Origin: Aurelia coerulea
Taxonomy: Eukaryota; Cnidaria; Scyphozoa; Semaeostomeae; Ulmaridae
Assembly (NCBI GenBank): GCA_039566865.1
Contig: CM076956.1
Location: 12,039,511-12,103,510, forward strand
Direction of reading: 5' to 3'
Length of the DNA: 64,000 nt
Position numbers and translations under genes: made by a program. Numbering within the stretch: the first letter of the stretch is position 1; each line of letters begins with the position of its first letter. Positions 1 through 11,000 of the stretch are shown here, in pieces. The notes beneath the pieces are model-generated. The model was not told where the DNA came from. It was given only the letters and a program-made list of their open reading frames with translations, and made no database searches.

Positions 1-661
1 AGATACTAATTTAACATAAATTCAGACTGTCAACGAGAAAGCAAATCTGATAGCCTGGAGCTGAAAAAGGGGCACAAAAAGGAATCTTTTGCTGTTCTAT
101 CGAGTATTGCATGAAACATGTCGCGTGGGTGTCCTACCCCCTTTCCTCCTTTCCCCTCCCGTATTTATTGATCAAGAGCGAGACTTGGAGCAAGTCCACA
201 TGTCGCGCGGCCCGGTGCGGCCTGTCTTCAACCTAGACTTACTGCGTTCATGATATTCTAAAGACGTCCATATAAATAGCTGAGCGTTAAAGCTATTCTG
301 AATTTTGCTGACAAACTGCTGACAGCCCTTTGTTTTTGCACAATAGTGCTAAAGTCATTAGCAGTGGAGACTAAAGGCTTCTTAATCCTTGCATTATCCT
401 TGGGAAGTTCTTTGGTTTAATTTCAATAGCGATTAAATCACAACTTTTGTTTCATGATTGAAAAGAAGTCGATATTGGTCATGAGCGCGCTATTTATGCG
501 GACTCAGTGCCTTTAACTGAAAAGTGAACTTCACTGACGGAGAAAATGGGCATCACTGGTGAGGACATTAAAGGGGTTGGTGGGGAATTTCCCAAAAAGA
601 TGTCATGTACCACTAAGAACCAGAGTTACGCCTGTGAGATCGCAAAAAGACCTAAACAGCA
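1..661. other. no gene seen
   Basis: No open frame with recognisable protein features, RNA gene or clear repeat is visible here. The stretch is ordinary AT-rich sequence up to the target duplication of the hAT-type element that follows. Confidence 0.5.
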
Positions 662-669
662 CTAAATAT

Positions 670-1341
670 CAGGGGCGTAGCCAAAGGGGAGGGGGGGGGG
701 GTGCAGGGGGTGCCGCACCTCCTAACATTCAGTTTGTCGGCAAATTGATAATATATGTCAGCAAATCAAAAAAGTTTTCTTTGTACTGGTAGTACTGAGT
801 GTCTGTGAGCGAATATAATATAGTTGCCAAATCTTTAAAAAGATTGGTGTAAAATTCAATGACCGATTTCTTTGAACTGAATGACTGAACGATGTTGGGA
901 GAGGCATTGTAAGCCAAAGAAGAATGCATATTCTCAAAATTTTCCTTGTGGCTTGGCTCCCAAACACACTTATTTCAAAATGCCATTTGTCTTAACCTGT
1001 GCGTGCCATTGGCTATAGGGATCCCTATTTCCTACTGTTCATTTGAGCCATGCTGACGATGCAAAATATAACTAAAAGGGGTGTTTCCGTCACATTTTCC
1101 GAGCGTCTGAAGGGCGTGGTCACAACAAATTTTCTGGGCCATGCCCCATACGCCTCCCACTCCTCAAGTGCTTCGTTGTATTACGTGTATACCATGTGTC
1201 TAGATTTTCAGTTTAATTATCTATTGTTCATAATGTTTCAAACGTCGATGATATATAATGATGTAGACTTCCTTTTTCCTCTTTTGTCGGCAAATTGGGG
1301 GATCTGCACCCCTCCAACAATTTTCTTTAGCTTCGCCCCTG
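670..1341. mobile_element. non-autonomous hAT-type element
   Basis: The element starts CAGGGGCG and ends CGCCCCTG. It is flanked by a perfect 8-bp direct repeat CTAAATAT at 662-669 and 1342-1349. An 8-bp duplication with CA...TG-like ends is typical of hAT elements. Near the left end is a run of Gs (TGCAGGGGGTG), and a matching CTGCACCCC block lies near the right end. Short frames inside resemble no transposase, so this is a deletion derivative. Confidence 0.8.
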
Positions 1342-1404
1342 CTAAATATTAGCTGATCACGGTGTTAATTAGCTAGTGAAGTGCTTCCTGTACATCACTA
1401 TATA

Positions 1405-2452
1405 CCGGGTGACCCAAAAAGAGTGACCCAACGCAATCTGTTACAGAAAAAAAGTAAGTGGCTGATTGAAATGGTTCAAAAGTTGTTCTGTCGCTAAAAG
1501 AGTAGCCTACTTTATGAGTATTTTTCGCAATTTTGTTCGACATGGTAAACTTCCCGAATTAAAGATTATGAGAAAAACGAATTGCTTAAAATCTTAAAAA
1601 AGTCGTCGAAAACAGGGGATCGATTTGCAGCCTTTTCAGACCTTCAAAACAATGAGGATCGTGTTTCATGTCAGCCTGGGAATAAGCAACTCAGTTGAAT
1701 GTTGTCAGAGCAAGTTTTAATGTTCCTAGATACTTAAAATATCCTTGTCTCCTCAAGGGACAAGGATACTCCTGCTTCTCTGTAAGCATTTCTTGAACAT
1801 TTCGATTTCCGTGGAAAATTGAATTCCTTTAAAATTCCACAAGTTTACAAAGGACATTTATTTTCAGCTCCAAATGCTTAGGTACGCAGGGACCATAAAC
1901 TTACTCTGGAAAATTTTTAATGAGTTGCCTATTCCCAGGCTGAAATAAAACACCCTCCTCATTGTTTTGAAGATCTGGAATGGCTCCAAATCGATCCCCT
2001 GTTTTTGATGACTTTTTGTGGATTTCAAGCTTCCCCGTTTTCTCAAAATCTTTAATAGACCTTTTAGCTATTCTACAAAAGAGCCTGGATTGAGCGTTAT
2101 TTTTATACACGAGGTTCGATAGGTGGCGTTAGAGCTTCTATCAATATTGTGCATATTCGAAAATTCTACAAAATGCACTTTGTAGAATTTTCGAATTTGC
2201 ACAATAGTGATAGAAGCTCTTAACACCACTTTATCGAGCCTCGCGTATAAAAATAACGCTCGATCCAGGCTCTTTTGTAGAATAGCTAAAAGGTCTATTC
2301 GGGAAATTTACAGTGCCGAAAAAAATTCCAAAAAATACTCATAATTTAGACTGGTCTTTTAGCGACAGAACTACGTTTGAAGCATTTCCATCAGCTACAT
2401 GCTTTTTTTTCTATAACGGATTGCCTTGGGTCACTTTTTCTGGGTCACCCTG
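1405..2452. mobile_element. foldback MITE, GGGTGACCC family, with long inverted arms
   Basis: The left end reads CCGGGTGACCCAAAAAGAGT after a TA. The right end is its inverse (ACTTTTTCTGGGTCACCC). The arms match for about 300 bp: the stretch around 1480-1715 is repeated in reverse at about 1900-2390 once the nested palindrome is removed. TA flank and GGGTG ends point to a Tc1/mariner-type non-autonomous element. The right-hand TA is degraded. It ends about 65 bp past the GPCR stop, so it probably lies in or next to that gene's 3' UTR. A related split copy is at 31954-47954. Confidence 0.75.
2054..2299. repeat. near-perfect palindrome nested in the right arm
   Basis: AATAGACCTTTTAGC at the left is mirrored by GCTAAAAGGTCTATT at the right, and the arms continue for about 120 bp each around a 6-nt loop at 2173-2178. 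The related right arm at 47653-47954 lacks this block and reads straight through, so the palindrome is a later insertion into the outer element. A transcript could form a roughly 245-nt hairpin. Confidence 0.75.
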
Positions 2453-2517
2453 AATTAGGTGACCACGGTGCTAATTAACCAGAAGAAAATAACTAATAAA
2501 TTGATTCTATTACTTTA

Positions 2518-4266
2518 TCAACATGGTGTGTCAATGAACACCCTACTGCACCTTTTAATATCTACATCTTCTTCTGATTCAATATTAGTATACCCAACTT
2601 TGTCAATAATGGCAATCGGTTTTTCTGTAGCACTTCCGTCACTACTGCTGCTCTCTTCTCTGGCCGGACACATGCCTTGCAGTTCAATCTCTTTGATTTT
2701 CACAGGCTCTTGGGAATATGCAGTCTCAATTTTTCCATTCCCTTCAACGATTGGACAATTTATAAACTGGATATATTTGCCTGGAGCTGGCTCCGGTGTG
2801 AGACATTTGCGAACGCCGTTCACACCATCAGAATGCACCCCATTCTGCTCAGGAATCTTACGAAGATGCATTCCTCTGTTGTCGTCCCCTCTTTGACCTT
2901 TTAGTGACGATTTCCTGCTGAAAACTTCATCGTAGCTTGAAGATGAGATTCGAGAGCTTCTGGAAGACAGCCCACTGATTGATCTTGGTGGCGTGCCAGC
3001 CACCGTCTGAGCTGTGGGATCTTCAAAACATGGTGATGTTGACTTGCGCTGGCTGGTTGTTGTGTAACGAGTATTCGAAAGGTCGGTCCCACGACGTCGT
3101 CGATAATAAGACGAGCGGCTGACGAACTTCGATTCCCAGTCGTATTTGTAGTACTTGGGTACACAGCAACCGAAAATGAGTGCAATCGTCGATCTTCTGA
3201 ATGACTTGTGTAGTCGCGAGTATATGAGAGGGTTGACGCATGAGTTAGCAGCTTGCATTAATGTTACAACAACATAAATTCGATAATTGGAAATAGACTT
3301 GTCAGAGACTAAATCATAAGACGCTAACAAATGGAAAATATTTGCAGGTAGCACAAGCGATATAAAAACTATCACGACAACTACGAAAAGTTTCGTCGCT
3401 TTCCGTTGTCGCCTGCTTCTAATACGACTCACATTGTCGCTTTCACTTAATCGCCTTGCTGAGACTGTTCCCGATCGTAGTTTTAATATGATGATCGAGT
3501 ACAGAATCGACATTGCTATCATTGGTATCACCATTTGCAGAATGAACAGAGATAGGTTGTAATTCCTATGTTCATTTTCCTCCCACCTTGGTCTGCAAAT
3601 ATATCCTTGATGTTCTGTTTTGATTTGTTTCAAGCGAAGGAAATGCATAATCCCAGGGAAACTTCCAAGAACCCATATCAGTATGATGACAACGATCAAC
3701 ATTGGGCTCACTCCACCCCTTGATCGTAGCGGCCACGCGACGACGAAAAATCTGTCAACGGCGATGGCAACGAGAGTAAACGCGGATACAGTGATACACG
3801 TGGTTCCTAGCCAGGCCGAGAGCTGACAGCCGATAAAATGGCCATTGCCAGGGTCATGAAACTGCAATATACCACGCAGCAGATCCAGTGGTATGGTGAA
3901 AGTGCCGATCAAGTCAGCGAATGCAAGACTGATCATGAATACTTCACATGTTTTCAACAGATTATGACGCATTAAGAAAATCACAATAACAAGCAGATTT
4001 CCGCAAGTGCCCAGTATCATGACTAGGACACTGACCACAACTTGTATATAGTGCCAAGCATCCTTTGTTGGCAGTTTAGACTTTGGTGACATTGTCGAGT
4101 TTGTTGAATTTGGACCGGATGTATTGGCGCTACTATGAATTGAAGTGCCGTTGGATGAAGCTTGACTCCATAGCGAGCCTGAGGCACTGTCATGTAGCAC
4201 TGCTACGGAGGCGCATAATACGAAAACAGCCCAAGTAAAACGATGCATTGTGGCTTTGAGTTGCAA
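2518..4266 (-). CDS. rhodopsin-class (class A) G-protein-coupled receptor
   Basis: A 582-residue intronless receptor predicted to act at the plasma membrane and signal through G proteins. The N-terminus has a hydrophobic leader (residues 7-25) and four N-glycosylation sequons between 39 and 58. Seven hydrophobic segments follow. TM1 (75-98) carries the GN motif and TM2 (108-131) the LAFAD motif. Cys147 and Cys224 are the likely extracellular disulfide. TM3 ends DRF (171-173) instead of DRY. TM6 has LVLP where CWxP is usual. TM7 ends NPLIY (345-349), followed by a basic helix-8 stretch and CC at 367-368. The tail of about 210 residues is rich in Ser, Arg and Tyr. A second Met (residue 7, base 4248) sits directly before the leader and may be the true start. 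The family is broadly peptide/amine-receptor-like. Ligand and G protein cannot be told. It is the only likely host gene in the window. Confidence 0.93.
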   Translation of the reverse strand: MQLKATMHRFTWAVFVLCASVAVLHDSASGSLWSQASSNGTSIHSSANTSGPNSTNSTMSPKSKLPTKDAWHYIQVVVSVLVMILGTCGNLLVIVIFLMRHNLLKTCEVFMISLAFADLIGTFTIPLDLLRGILQFHDPGNGHFIGCQLSAWLGTTCITVSAFTLVAIAVDRFFVVAWPLRSRGGVSPMLIVVIILIWVLGSFPGIMHFLRLKQIKTEHQGYICRPRWEENEHRNYNLSLFILQMVIPMIAMSILYSIIILKLRSGTVSARRLSESDNVSRIRSRRQRKATKLFVVVVIVFISLVLPANIFHLLASYDLVSDKSISNYRIYVVVTLMQAANSCVNPLIYSRLHKSFRRSTIALIFGCCVPKYYKYDWESKFVSRSSYYRRRRGTDLSNTRYTTTSQRKSTSPCFEDPTAQTVAGTPPRSISGLSSRSSRISSSSYDEVFSRKSSLKGQRGDDNRGMHLRKIPEQNGVHSDGVNGVRKCLTPEPAPGKYIQFINCPIVEGNGKIETAYSQEPVKIKEIELQGMCPAREESSSSDGSATEKPIAIIDKVGYTNIESEEDVDIKRCSRVFIDTPC

Positions 4267-4269
4267 ACT

Positions 4270-4990
4270 ACTGCGTTTCTGTGGTTATCTTGATTTCTTT
4301 CAGCTCTGTGTTGTAGTCGGTAGGAGTTTAACGATGTAATCTACCGAGTAACAATTCCAGGCTTAGGGATTAATACCTTGTTCTTACCTCTTGTTGAGTA
4401 GTAAACTACTAAGTTTCTGTAAATTTTACTGCTCTGTGTTTTGAACTCGAACCAAGCAATTTACCAGGTAACAATTCTTGGTTTTCGAAATGAAACCGTC
4501 TATGTCACCTAAGGAGCAAATTACCAAGATTCTCTAGCTACCTTGATTCCCTCTTGCTCTGTGTTCAGGTCAACAGAAATTGAACCATGCAATTTACTGT
4601 GTACCATGTCCAGACATAGGATTGTAACCGTTGTCCTATCCTTAAGTAATGAACTACCAACTTTCTGTGTTTATCTTTGTTTGGTGGCCAGAACTCGAGC
4701 CCAGCGATTTACAATGTAAAACTTCCAGAACTAAGATTGTAACGGTTGTCCTCACCTTAAGTTGAGTAGTCAACCACCTAGTTTTTGTGAATATCTTTGC
4801 TTTGCTCACCAGAATTCAGCCCAACAATTTACTGTGTAAAAATTGCTGAATTAGGATTGCAAATGATTTCCTCGCCTCAATTTTTGCAGCAAACTGTCTT
4901 TCTGTGGTTACTTTGATTTCTGACTGTGGTCACCAGATATCAAACCCAGTTATTTGCCATAGTTATTATCCAAGTTGTAAGTTGCAAACA
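4270..4990. repeat. degenerate ~125-bp tandem repeat upstream of the GPCR
   Basis: The phrase TTTCTGTGGTTATCTTTG and its variants recur at about 4275, 4413, 4531, 4659, 4782 and 4902. That spacing is 118-138 bp. Each is followed by variants of GCTCTGTG, AACTCGAACCCAG, AATTTACTGTGTAA and AGGATTGTAACCGTTGTCCT. About six diverged units abut the receptor start codon, in the region where its 5' UTR and promoter should lie. Confidence 0.65.
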
Positions 4991-5289
4991 CGAAAACAAA
5001 GAGCAAATAAGCTACTCACGTTCTTCCAACGCCTCTAACTTTTCAGTTCAAGGGCCACACCTGTAAAGAAATGAAGAAACTTGATGGAAATATCATCTTA
5101 CGAGGGGGGGGGGGGTATTTTCAGCACGATGCAGTTTCAGATGCAGTTGCAGTTTCAGCACAAAGAATTAGGGGGGAGGAGGGTTGGAATTTCAAACAAT
5201 GCAGTAGATAAAAAGTACATCCTTTGTTCCTGGATATGCTTTCATGATGTAATGCAGATAAACAATCCCTTCATTGTATGTTTTATTTA

Positions 5290-5878
5290 CAGGGTGTCCC
5301 AAACAAATTGTGCCCCGTTTGTCTGAAGATTGCTACAAAACGGCAAAAGGTTTTCGCTAAACTTTTGCATGATGGTGCTCTTCAGATGTTCAATTAAAGT
5401 TTGCAACTATCCCCATAAAAATCCGTTGAAAAATAATGGAGCTATGACCTTCAGGAAACCAAATTTGCCCGATCACTGAAACTGAAACCAGCGGTCGGCC
5501 ATTTTGTCTTACTATTTTGCAGCGATAAATAGCTTTATGGAATGAAAATAAAACAGCAGCTTCCAATGTCATAGCTCTCATGAAAATTCCGATAATCCTC
5601 GGAGGGTTCCAATATTTCCGACCTCACAGAAACCATTTCTTACCTCACGTGAAGATACTTATCACTGCAAAATAGTAAGGCAAAATGGCCGACTGCTGGT
5701 TCAAATTTGGTCTTCTGAAGATTGTAGCTCCATCATTTTTCAACCGATTTTTACGGGGATGGTGGTAAACTTTGATTGAACATCTGAAGAGCAGCATCAT
5801 GCAAATGTTTGGCGAGAATCTTCTGCCGTTTTGTCGCAATCTTCAGACAAACGGGGCACAATTTTTTGGGACACCCTG
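5290..5878. mobile_element. TA-type foldback MITE, TGTGCCCCGTTTG family
   Basis: The ends are CAGGGTGTCCCAAA and its inverse, flanked by TA at 5288-5289 and 5879-5880. The arms are long and inverted: AATTGTGCCCCGTTTGTCTG near the left is mirrored at the right, and both arms include the phrase about 'atcttcagac' and 'cggcaaaag'. Further copies lie at 22377-22969 and 43059-43642, with a partial copy at 22132-22311. It is a mariner-like non-autonomous element without transposase. Confidence 0.8.
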
Positions 5879-6001
5879 TATATTTTCAAATTTGATTCTT
5901 TCAAGGAGGGTTGCCCTTCAGCAGAAGCTGCTTTTTCAAGGGGCCCTCCAATAAATACATAATTACAATATGCAAGAGACCATGATATTAAAGCCTATTT
6001 A

Positions 6002-6603
6002 CCGGGTGTTCCAAAAAAAAAGTATACAGATTTAGTTGACTCCAGCGATGTGAATTTTAGCTTTAATCAGTCGCTAATCACTCTCAAAATGTTCCTCGAT
6101 AGTTGACTTGAACATAGATACCTCGTTTGTTGGTATTGGTGCTTTGAGAGCAGAAATATCAATCTTGAAAGCTCAAATTTGTGTAAACCTGCAAACCAGA
6201 GCTTTGGCCTTTTGGCCTAAGCAAGTTCCTGAAGCACATCGAAATTAAGAACTGAAATTAATGAAAAATTAAAAAACTGCCCAATAGGTGACTGAAGTTC
6301 TGAAAAACAGAATAACACAAGAACTAATATCGTTCAAATTTCATCAAGGCTACCGTTGATTTATACGATGTGCCTTAAGAATTTGCTGAGGCCAAAAAAC
6401 TAAAAGTCTTGTTTGCAGGATGACGCAAATTTGAGCTTTGAAGATTGATATTTCTGCTCTCAAAGCACCAATACCAACAAATGAGGTACCTATGTTCAAG
6501 TTAACTATTGACGAACATTTTGAGAGTGATTAGCCATTGATTAAAGCTAAAGTCACATCGTTGGAGTCAACCAAATCCGTATACATTTTTTGGGGACACC
6601 CCG
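6002..6603. mobile_element. TA-type foldback MITE, GTATACAGATTT family
   Basis: The ends are CCGGGTGTTCC and GGGGACACCCCG, flanked by TA. Inverted arms of about 250 bp share the phrases GACTCCAGCGATGTG, CACTCTCAAAATGTTC and CTCAAAGCACCAATACCAAC. The same family recurs at 50391-50991. Confidence 0.8.
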
Positions 6604-6605
6604 TA

Positions 6606-7135
6606 CAATTCTATGAAATTACAATATAAAAGAAAATGTTCAGCCCTACACTGATTTTTTAAAACCATTTAGGGAGGATGCCGTCCCCGATTCATCAGAA
6701 AGTCTATTCCATAGTTTAGCTACAAGTCTCTCTTGCTACAAGTCTCTCTCGCAGAAAAAAAGAGGGGAGGAAAAAAGATTCATCCCCTCGGTTTTTGCGC
6801 GAGAGAGATTTGTAGTAAGTCCACTGGTAACCCAGGAAAGAAGAAAACTGCAAAGAAACAACTACTGTGTTTCTAGAAGCCCTTTCTATAAAGAGGGCGT
6901 TTGAAGTCTGCTGGCCAAAGATCTTTCTTCAAAAATTTTCCTCATGCTCTGATTCATAGGATAACTGTTAAAAAACAATCAAAGTTTTCTTGTCGCTAAA
7001 GGCAAGCATGATTTGTAGTGCTGGTAACACAACCACTGTGTTTCTAGAAGTTAAAATTGAATGGCACACAACCATAGTTAATTATGGCACAACGACATGA
7101 GAGTGATTTATGCCCATTAGTCGTGTTCATAAGAG
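6606..7135. other. no gene seen
   Basis: AT-rich sequence with a short mirrored segment around 6720-6820 (tctctcttgc... and ...gcgagagaga). No coding or RNA signal is recognised. Confidence 0.4.
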
Positions 7136-7365
7136 AAACACCAGAAACACCAGCAAGGAAAGCCCTTAAAGAATATCTCAGGAAAGTGAAACAGCCACAA
7201 GGAAGACCAAAGACGACCTGGATGCAGACAGTAAGGCAAGATTTGGCCAGCATCGGAATTAAACTGGATCTTTCAGAAGAAGAACAAACATTGAATAGAT
7301 TGTCTAAACTGACACAAGATGGAAAGAACTGGCGTGGCATTGTGAGACGCGTTGTGCAGCATTAA
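7136..7365 (+). pseudogene. LINE open-frame fragment, C-terminal end
   Basis: The translated stretch ETPETPARKALKEYL...GRPKTTWMQTVRQDL...WRGIVRR matches the tail that follows the reverse transcriptase in many non-LTR retrotransposons. No catalytic RT residues are present, so this is the 3' remnant of a 5'-truncated LINE. A frame from 7084 runs in, but its first ~17 residues do not look like the family. The related fragment at 21555-21988 (minus) carries the same PETPAxKA and GRP blocks. Confidence 0.65.
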
Positions 7366-7616
7366 CTGCGTGTGACGTCTTAGTAGTAGAAGAGAAACGC
7401 GTAAGTCATTTCCAGAGTGTCCCAACTTGATAAAGATATTTGAGAGATACACAGGTGCAAGACCAGTTACTGAGTTTGTAGAGCCTATGTTTTGTTTCTA
7501 AGGGAAAAAGAATGCCCTATAATCTTAGGTGTCATGATAAACTACAACTGCCCAAGGTGAAAACCGGTGAAAATAACTTGAATTGGAGTCAATACGATCA
7601 AATTTATGGGGGAACA

Positions 7617-7713
7617 CGTATGGGAGACACTACCATCAGAACTGAAAAATTTAGTCTCCCTTCAGATATTCAAAATACTTATTAAAACCCATAAATGCAC
7701 AAAGCCTGCAACT
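7617..7713 (+). pseudogene. short CR1/L2-like LINE C-terminal remnant
   Basis: Read in frame, about 30 codons give WETLPSELKNLVSLQIFK and continue ILIKTHKC. This is the 'LWNSLP.EL...S...FK..LK' tail of CR1/L2-type polymerases. Nothing upstream in frame remains, and the AT-rich stretch after it to 7931 has no other feature. Confidence 0.5.
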
Positions 7714-7931
7714 GCAGATTATGTAAAACATTTTATCTTATTTAGGTTTTTATTGCAAATTATATTTTTCTTATAATATTGTATGTATTCTATAAATAAT
7801 TAGCCTGCATCAGTAATTATAGCTATAATTTTTTAGCCAACTTTAAATGAAAGAATTAACAATTAATGACAATATACAACATCGTATACATATCAATTTA
7901 TGAGCCTATGTAGATTTATTAGCAAAATTTC

Positions 7932-8083
7932 TGTTGCCTAAAGATTGCTGCAAAGAGAGACTTCTTATTTGGCGACTTTACTATTAGAGAACTGTAACCG
8001 AATAAATGAATAACAGAACACGAGTAAATAAGAATACTTAAGGACGGACTATTTACATAGGCAGGGGGTATACTAGTCCAACA
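7932..8083 (-). repeat. 3' LTR of the Gypsy element
   Basis: 152 bp, TGTTG...CAACA on either strand. The sense strand contains ATTCGGTTACAGT at 7991-8003, the complement of the site next to the 5' LTR. It is short for a Gypsy LTR. Confidence 0.92.
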
Positions 8084-8096
8084 TTCCTCCCCACCT
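8084..8096 (-). promoter_or_regulatory. polypurine tract
   Basis: On the sense strand, AGGTGGGGAGGAA lies between the pol stop codon and the 3' LTR, exactly where plus-strand DNA synthesis is primed in LTR elements. Confidence 0.85.
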
Positions 8097-11000
8097 TTAT
8101 AAGATTTGATGTTCGACAACGTTAATACTGTCCCAGGGAATGCTCCCTTCTATTGTTCTCTGTCTCCGATTTCTCATCGGGTACCTTCGATTCTGTCCCA
8201 GATCTTCACGGTCGTCTGCGTTAGTGTCCGATTCGTCTGAGCTACTAAAATCCTCGTCTATAAAAGTATCATTGATTTTGTCCCGAATCTCTTGGGCCAC
8301 AATGTCGCCTTCATTTTGTTGTTTGTCGTCTTGTTGCGCATTCTCTGGTGTGTCCATAATCTTGGCGGGGTATAATCGATTATGATGAACGACTTGCTTT
8401 TTCTTTGTCGAATCATTTTGTATGCGAAAGTTCACTCCGTTTGCAAGCTTCTCTAAAATGGTCCAGGGGCCATTTCTTCGAGGAGCTAATTTCTGGGTTT
8501 CGCCAGTTTTGAAATACTTCCTTCTTAACCACACCTTATCCCCCTTCTGATAATTATGGAAGTTTATATTCCTATTGTACTGTCTCTGCATCTGGGTGCG
8601 ATTCAAACCGAGTCTTGTCGCGACGTGGTAATATACTTCAGCGAGACGTACTTTCGTTTCTGTTGCATAGTCTGATGCTGTTGCGATATCGGTAGCTTGG
8701 GGGGTCTTACTGCCGAGAATGAGATCTTGTGGCAATGTTGGTTTCCTTCCAAATACTATAAAATAGGGTGTGCATTTCGTGACTGAGCTCTCACTGGTGT
8801 TTAATGCGAAAACCACTTCTGGTAGGAGGAGACGCCACTGCTTTTGAGGTAAGTCTCGATCGAGGAGCAAAGCACGTAATACCTCTCTGATGTTTCCAAT
8901 GTTACGTTCAGCAAAACCATTACCTTGACTGTGGTACGCGGAAGATCTCCTCTTTTCGATGTTGAATATTTCGCAAAGTTCATGAATCAAATTTCCATCT
9001 ACGTTTGATCCCTGATCAGACAAAAGGAAGTATGGGGATCCATGTTTAAAGATCCATGATTCTCGGAAAGCTTGGCATACTGTTGTGGCATGCTGATCTT
9101 TCATGGGCACTGCTTCTATGTATTTTGAAAAAACATCACCGATCAGGAGCATGTATTTGAAACCGCTGTCATCTGGTGGTAGTACTGCAATATCGATGGA
9201 CACAAATTCCATTGGTGACTCTGGGATGTGCAACGGCAACAGTGGTGCTTTAGGCGCCTGTGTGTCACGTTTAGTGCGTTGACATACCGAACATGTGGCG
9301 ATGAATCGGTGAACAAATTTGTACATATTGGGCCAATAAAATCGGTCTTTAAGGAGTGCATATGTTTTATCAGTGCCAAAGTGGGCCATTTCATGAATAG
9401 CGAGTGTCACAAAGCGTCTCATTGAAGCAGGCAAAATAGGTCTTCCTGACTTAGTGAGGATGTTATCTTCTATTCTTAATTGACTGGAAACTCGTTTCAA
9501 GCGTCCTTCCCGAATGGTATTGCCTTCAGTTATCAAACGCTTAGCAGGTCCTACTACTGGGTCAGAATTTTGTTCTGCTTCCAATTGTTCTTTGAAGTCT
9601 TTGGCAGTATGGTTGATTGCATACACCTTATCTTCAAAAATCATATCGAAGTGATCTGTATTAGCTGTAGCTCCAGGTGTCCTTGACAGCGCATCTGCTT
9701 TCACATTCAATTTCCCCGGTAGGTATTGGACTGTGTAACTGTATTCTTCGAGTTCTGATAACCATCTTGCAAATTTTCCACGAGGGTCCCTCTGGTTGCG
9801 CAGGTGAACTAACGGATTATGGTCGGAGTTCAAAACAAAATCCGTTCCAGCGAGATAGACATGCCAATTTCGTACAGCTGTCAGCAGGGCAAAGGCTTCT
9901 TTACTGTGGGTAGACCATTTCTGTTGACATTTTGAAAGCGTGGTGGAAAAATAGGCCACAGGATGGATACTGTTATCATTCTGGACTTGAGAAAGCACGC
10001 CTCCTACTGCTACGTCACTTGCATCAACTTCTACAATAAATCGTTCACCACATCGTGGAAAGGCAAGCGTGGGCTCTGAGCACAATTCGTTTTTCAGGGA
10101 AATGAAAGCTCTTTCGCAACTCGGGTCCCATTGATACACGACTTGTTCACTGGTGAGTTTATTGAGTGGCTTAGAGATTTCAGCAAAATCTTTTATGAAA
10201 TTTCGATAGAATCCTGCAAGTCCTAGGAAACGCTTCAAATCTTTCTTGGTTGTTGGGCGTTCAAAATCACGTATCGCATCGGTGAGACGTTTCTGTGGTT
10301 TGATACCAGCCATGGACAATTCGTATCCTAAAAATTCCACGCTTTCTTTCGCAAATGCACATTTTGATTGCTTCAATGTGATGCCTGTGTTACGCAATCT
10401 GCTGAATACTGCTTCAATGTCCTTTAAATGCTCGTCGAAGGTTCTGCTAAAAATGGCAATATCATCCATGTACGCCAACGTTCGCTCGGCGGGTAGCCCT
10501 GAGAGACAAATGTCCATTAATCTTTGGTATGATGCTCCTGCATTACATAAACCGTACGGCGTTACGTTGAACTCAAACTTTCCTCGTGGAACAGAGAAAG
10601 CAGTTTTTTCTTTGTCTTCTTCTTTCAACGGCATAGACCAATAGGCTGATGCTGCATCAAGAGTTGTCCAGTAAACTGCGCCAGCCATTTTATCAATAAC
10701 GTCCCTAATGTGAGGCAAAGGGTAGGTGTCTTTTTTGGTCACATCATTTAACTTTCGGAAATCGCAAACAAAACGTGTTGTATTATCTTTTTTCTTAACC
10801 AAAATGATAGGACTATTCCAGGGTGATTCAGAAGGTCTTATGATGTCATTGTCCAGCATGTCGGTGATCTGGGAATTGATTTCTGGTTCCCATGCGGTTG
10901 GTACACGGCGTGGCTTTTGATAAATGGGCATTGAGTCATCTGTAATGATTTTATGCTCTATGATTTTGTTCCTCTGAGGCTTTTTTGGATTCTGCGCAAA

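Noticed and set aside
10246..10644. Plus-strand frames across the Gypsy element
   Set aside because: They are shadows of the minus-strand pol frame, which has all catalytic motifs.
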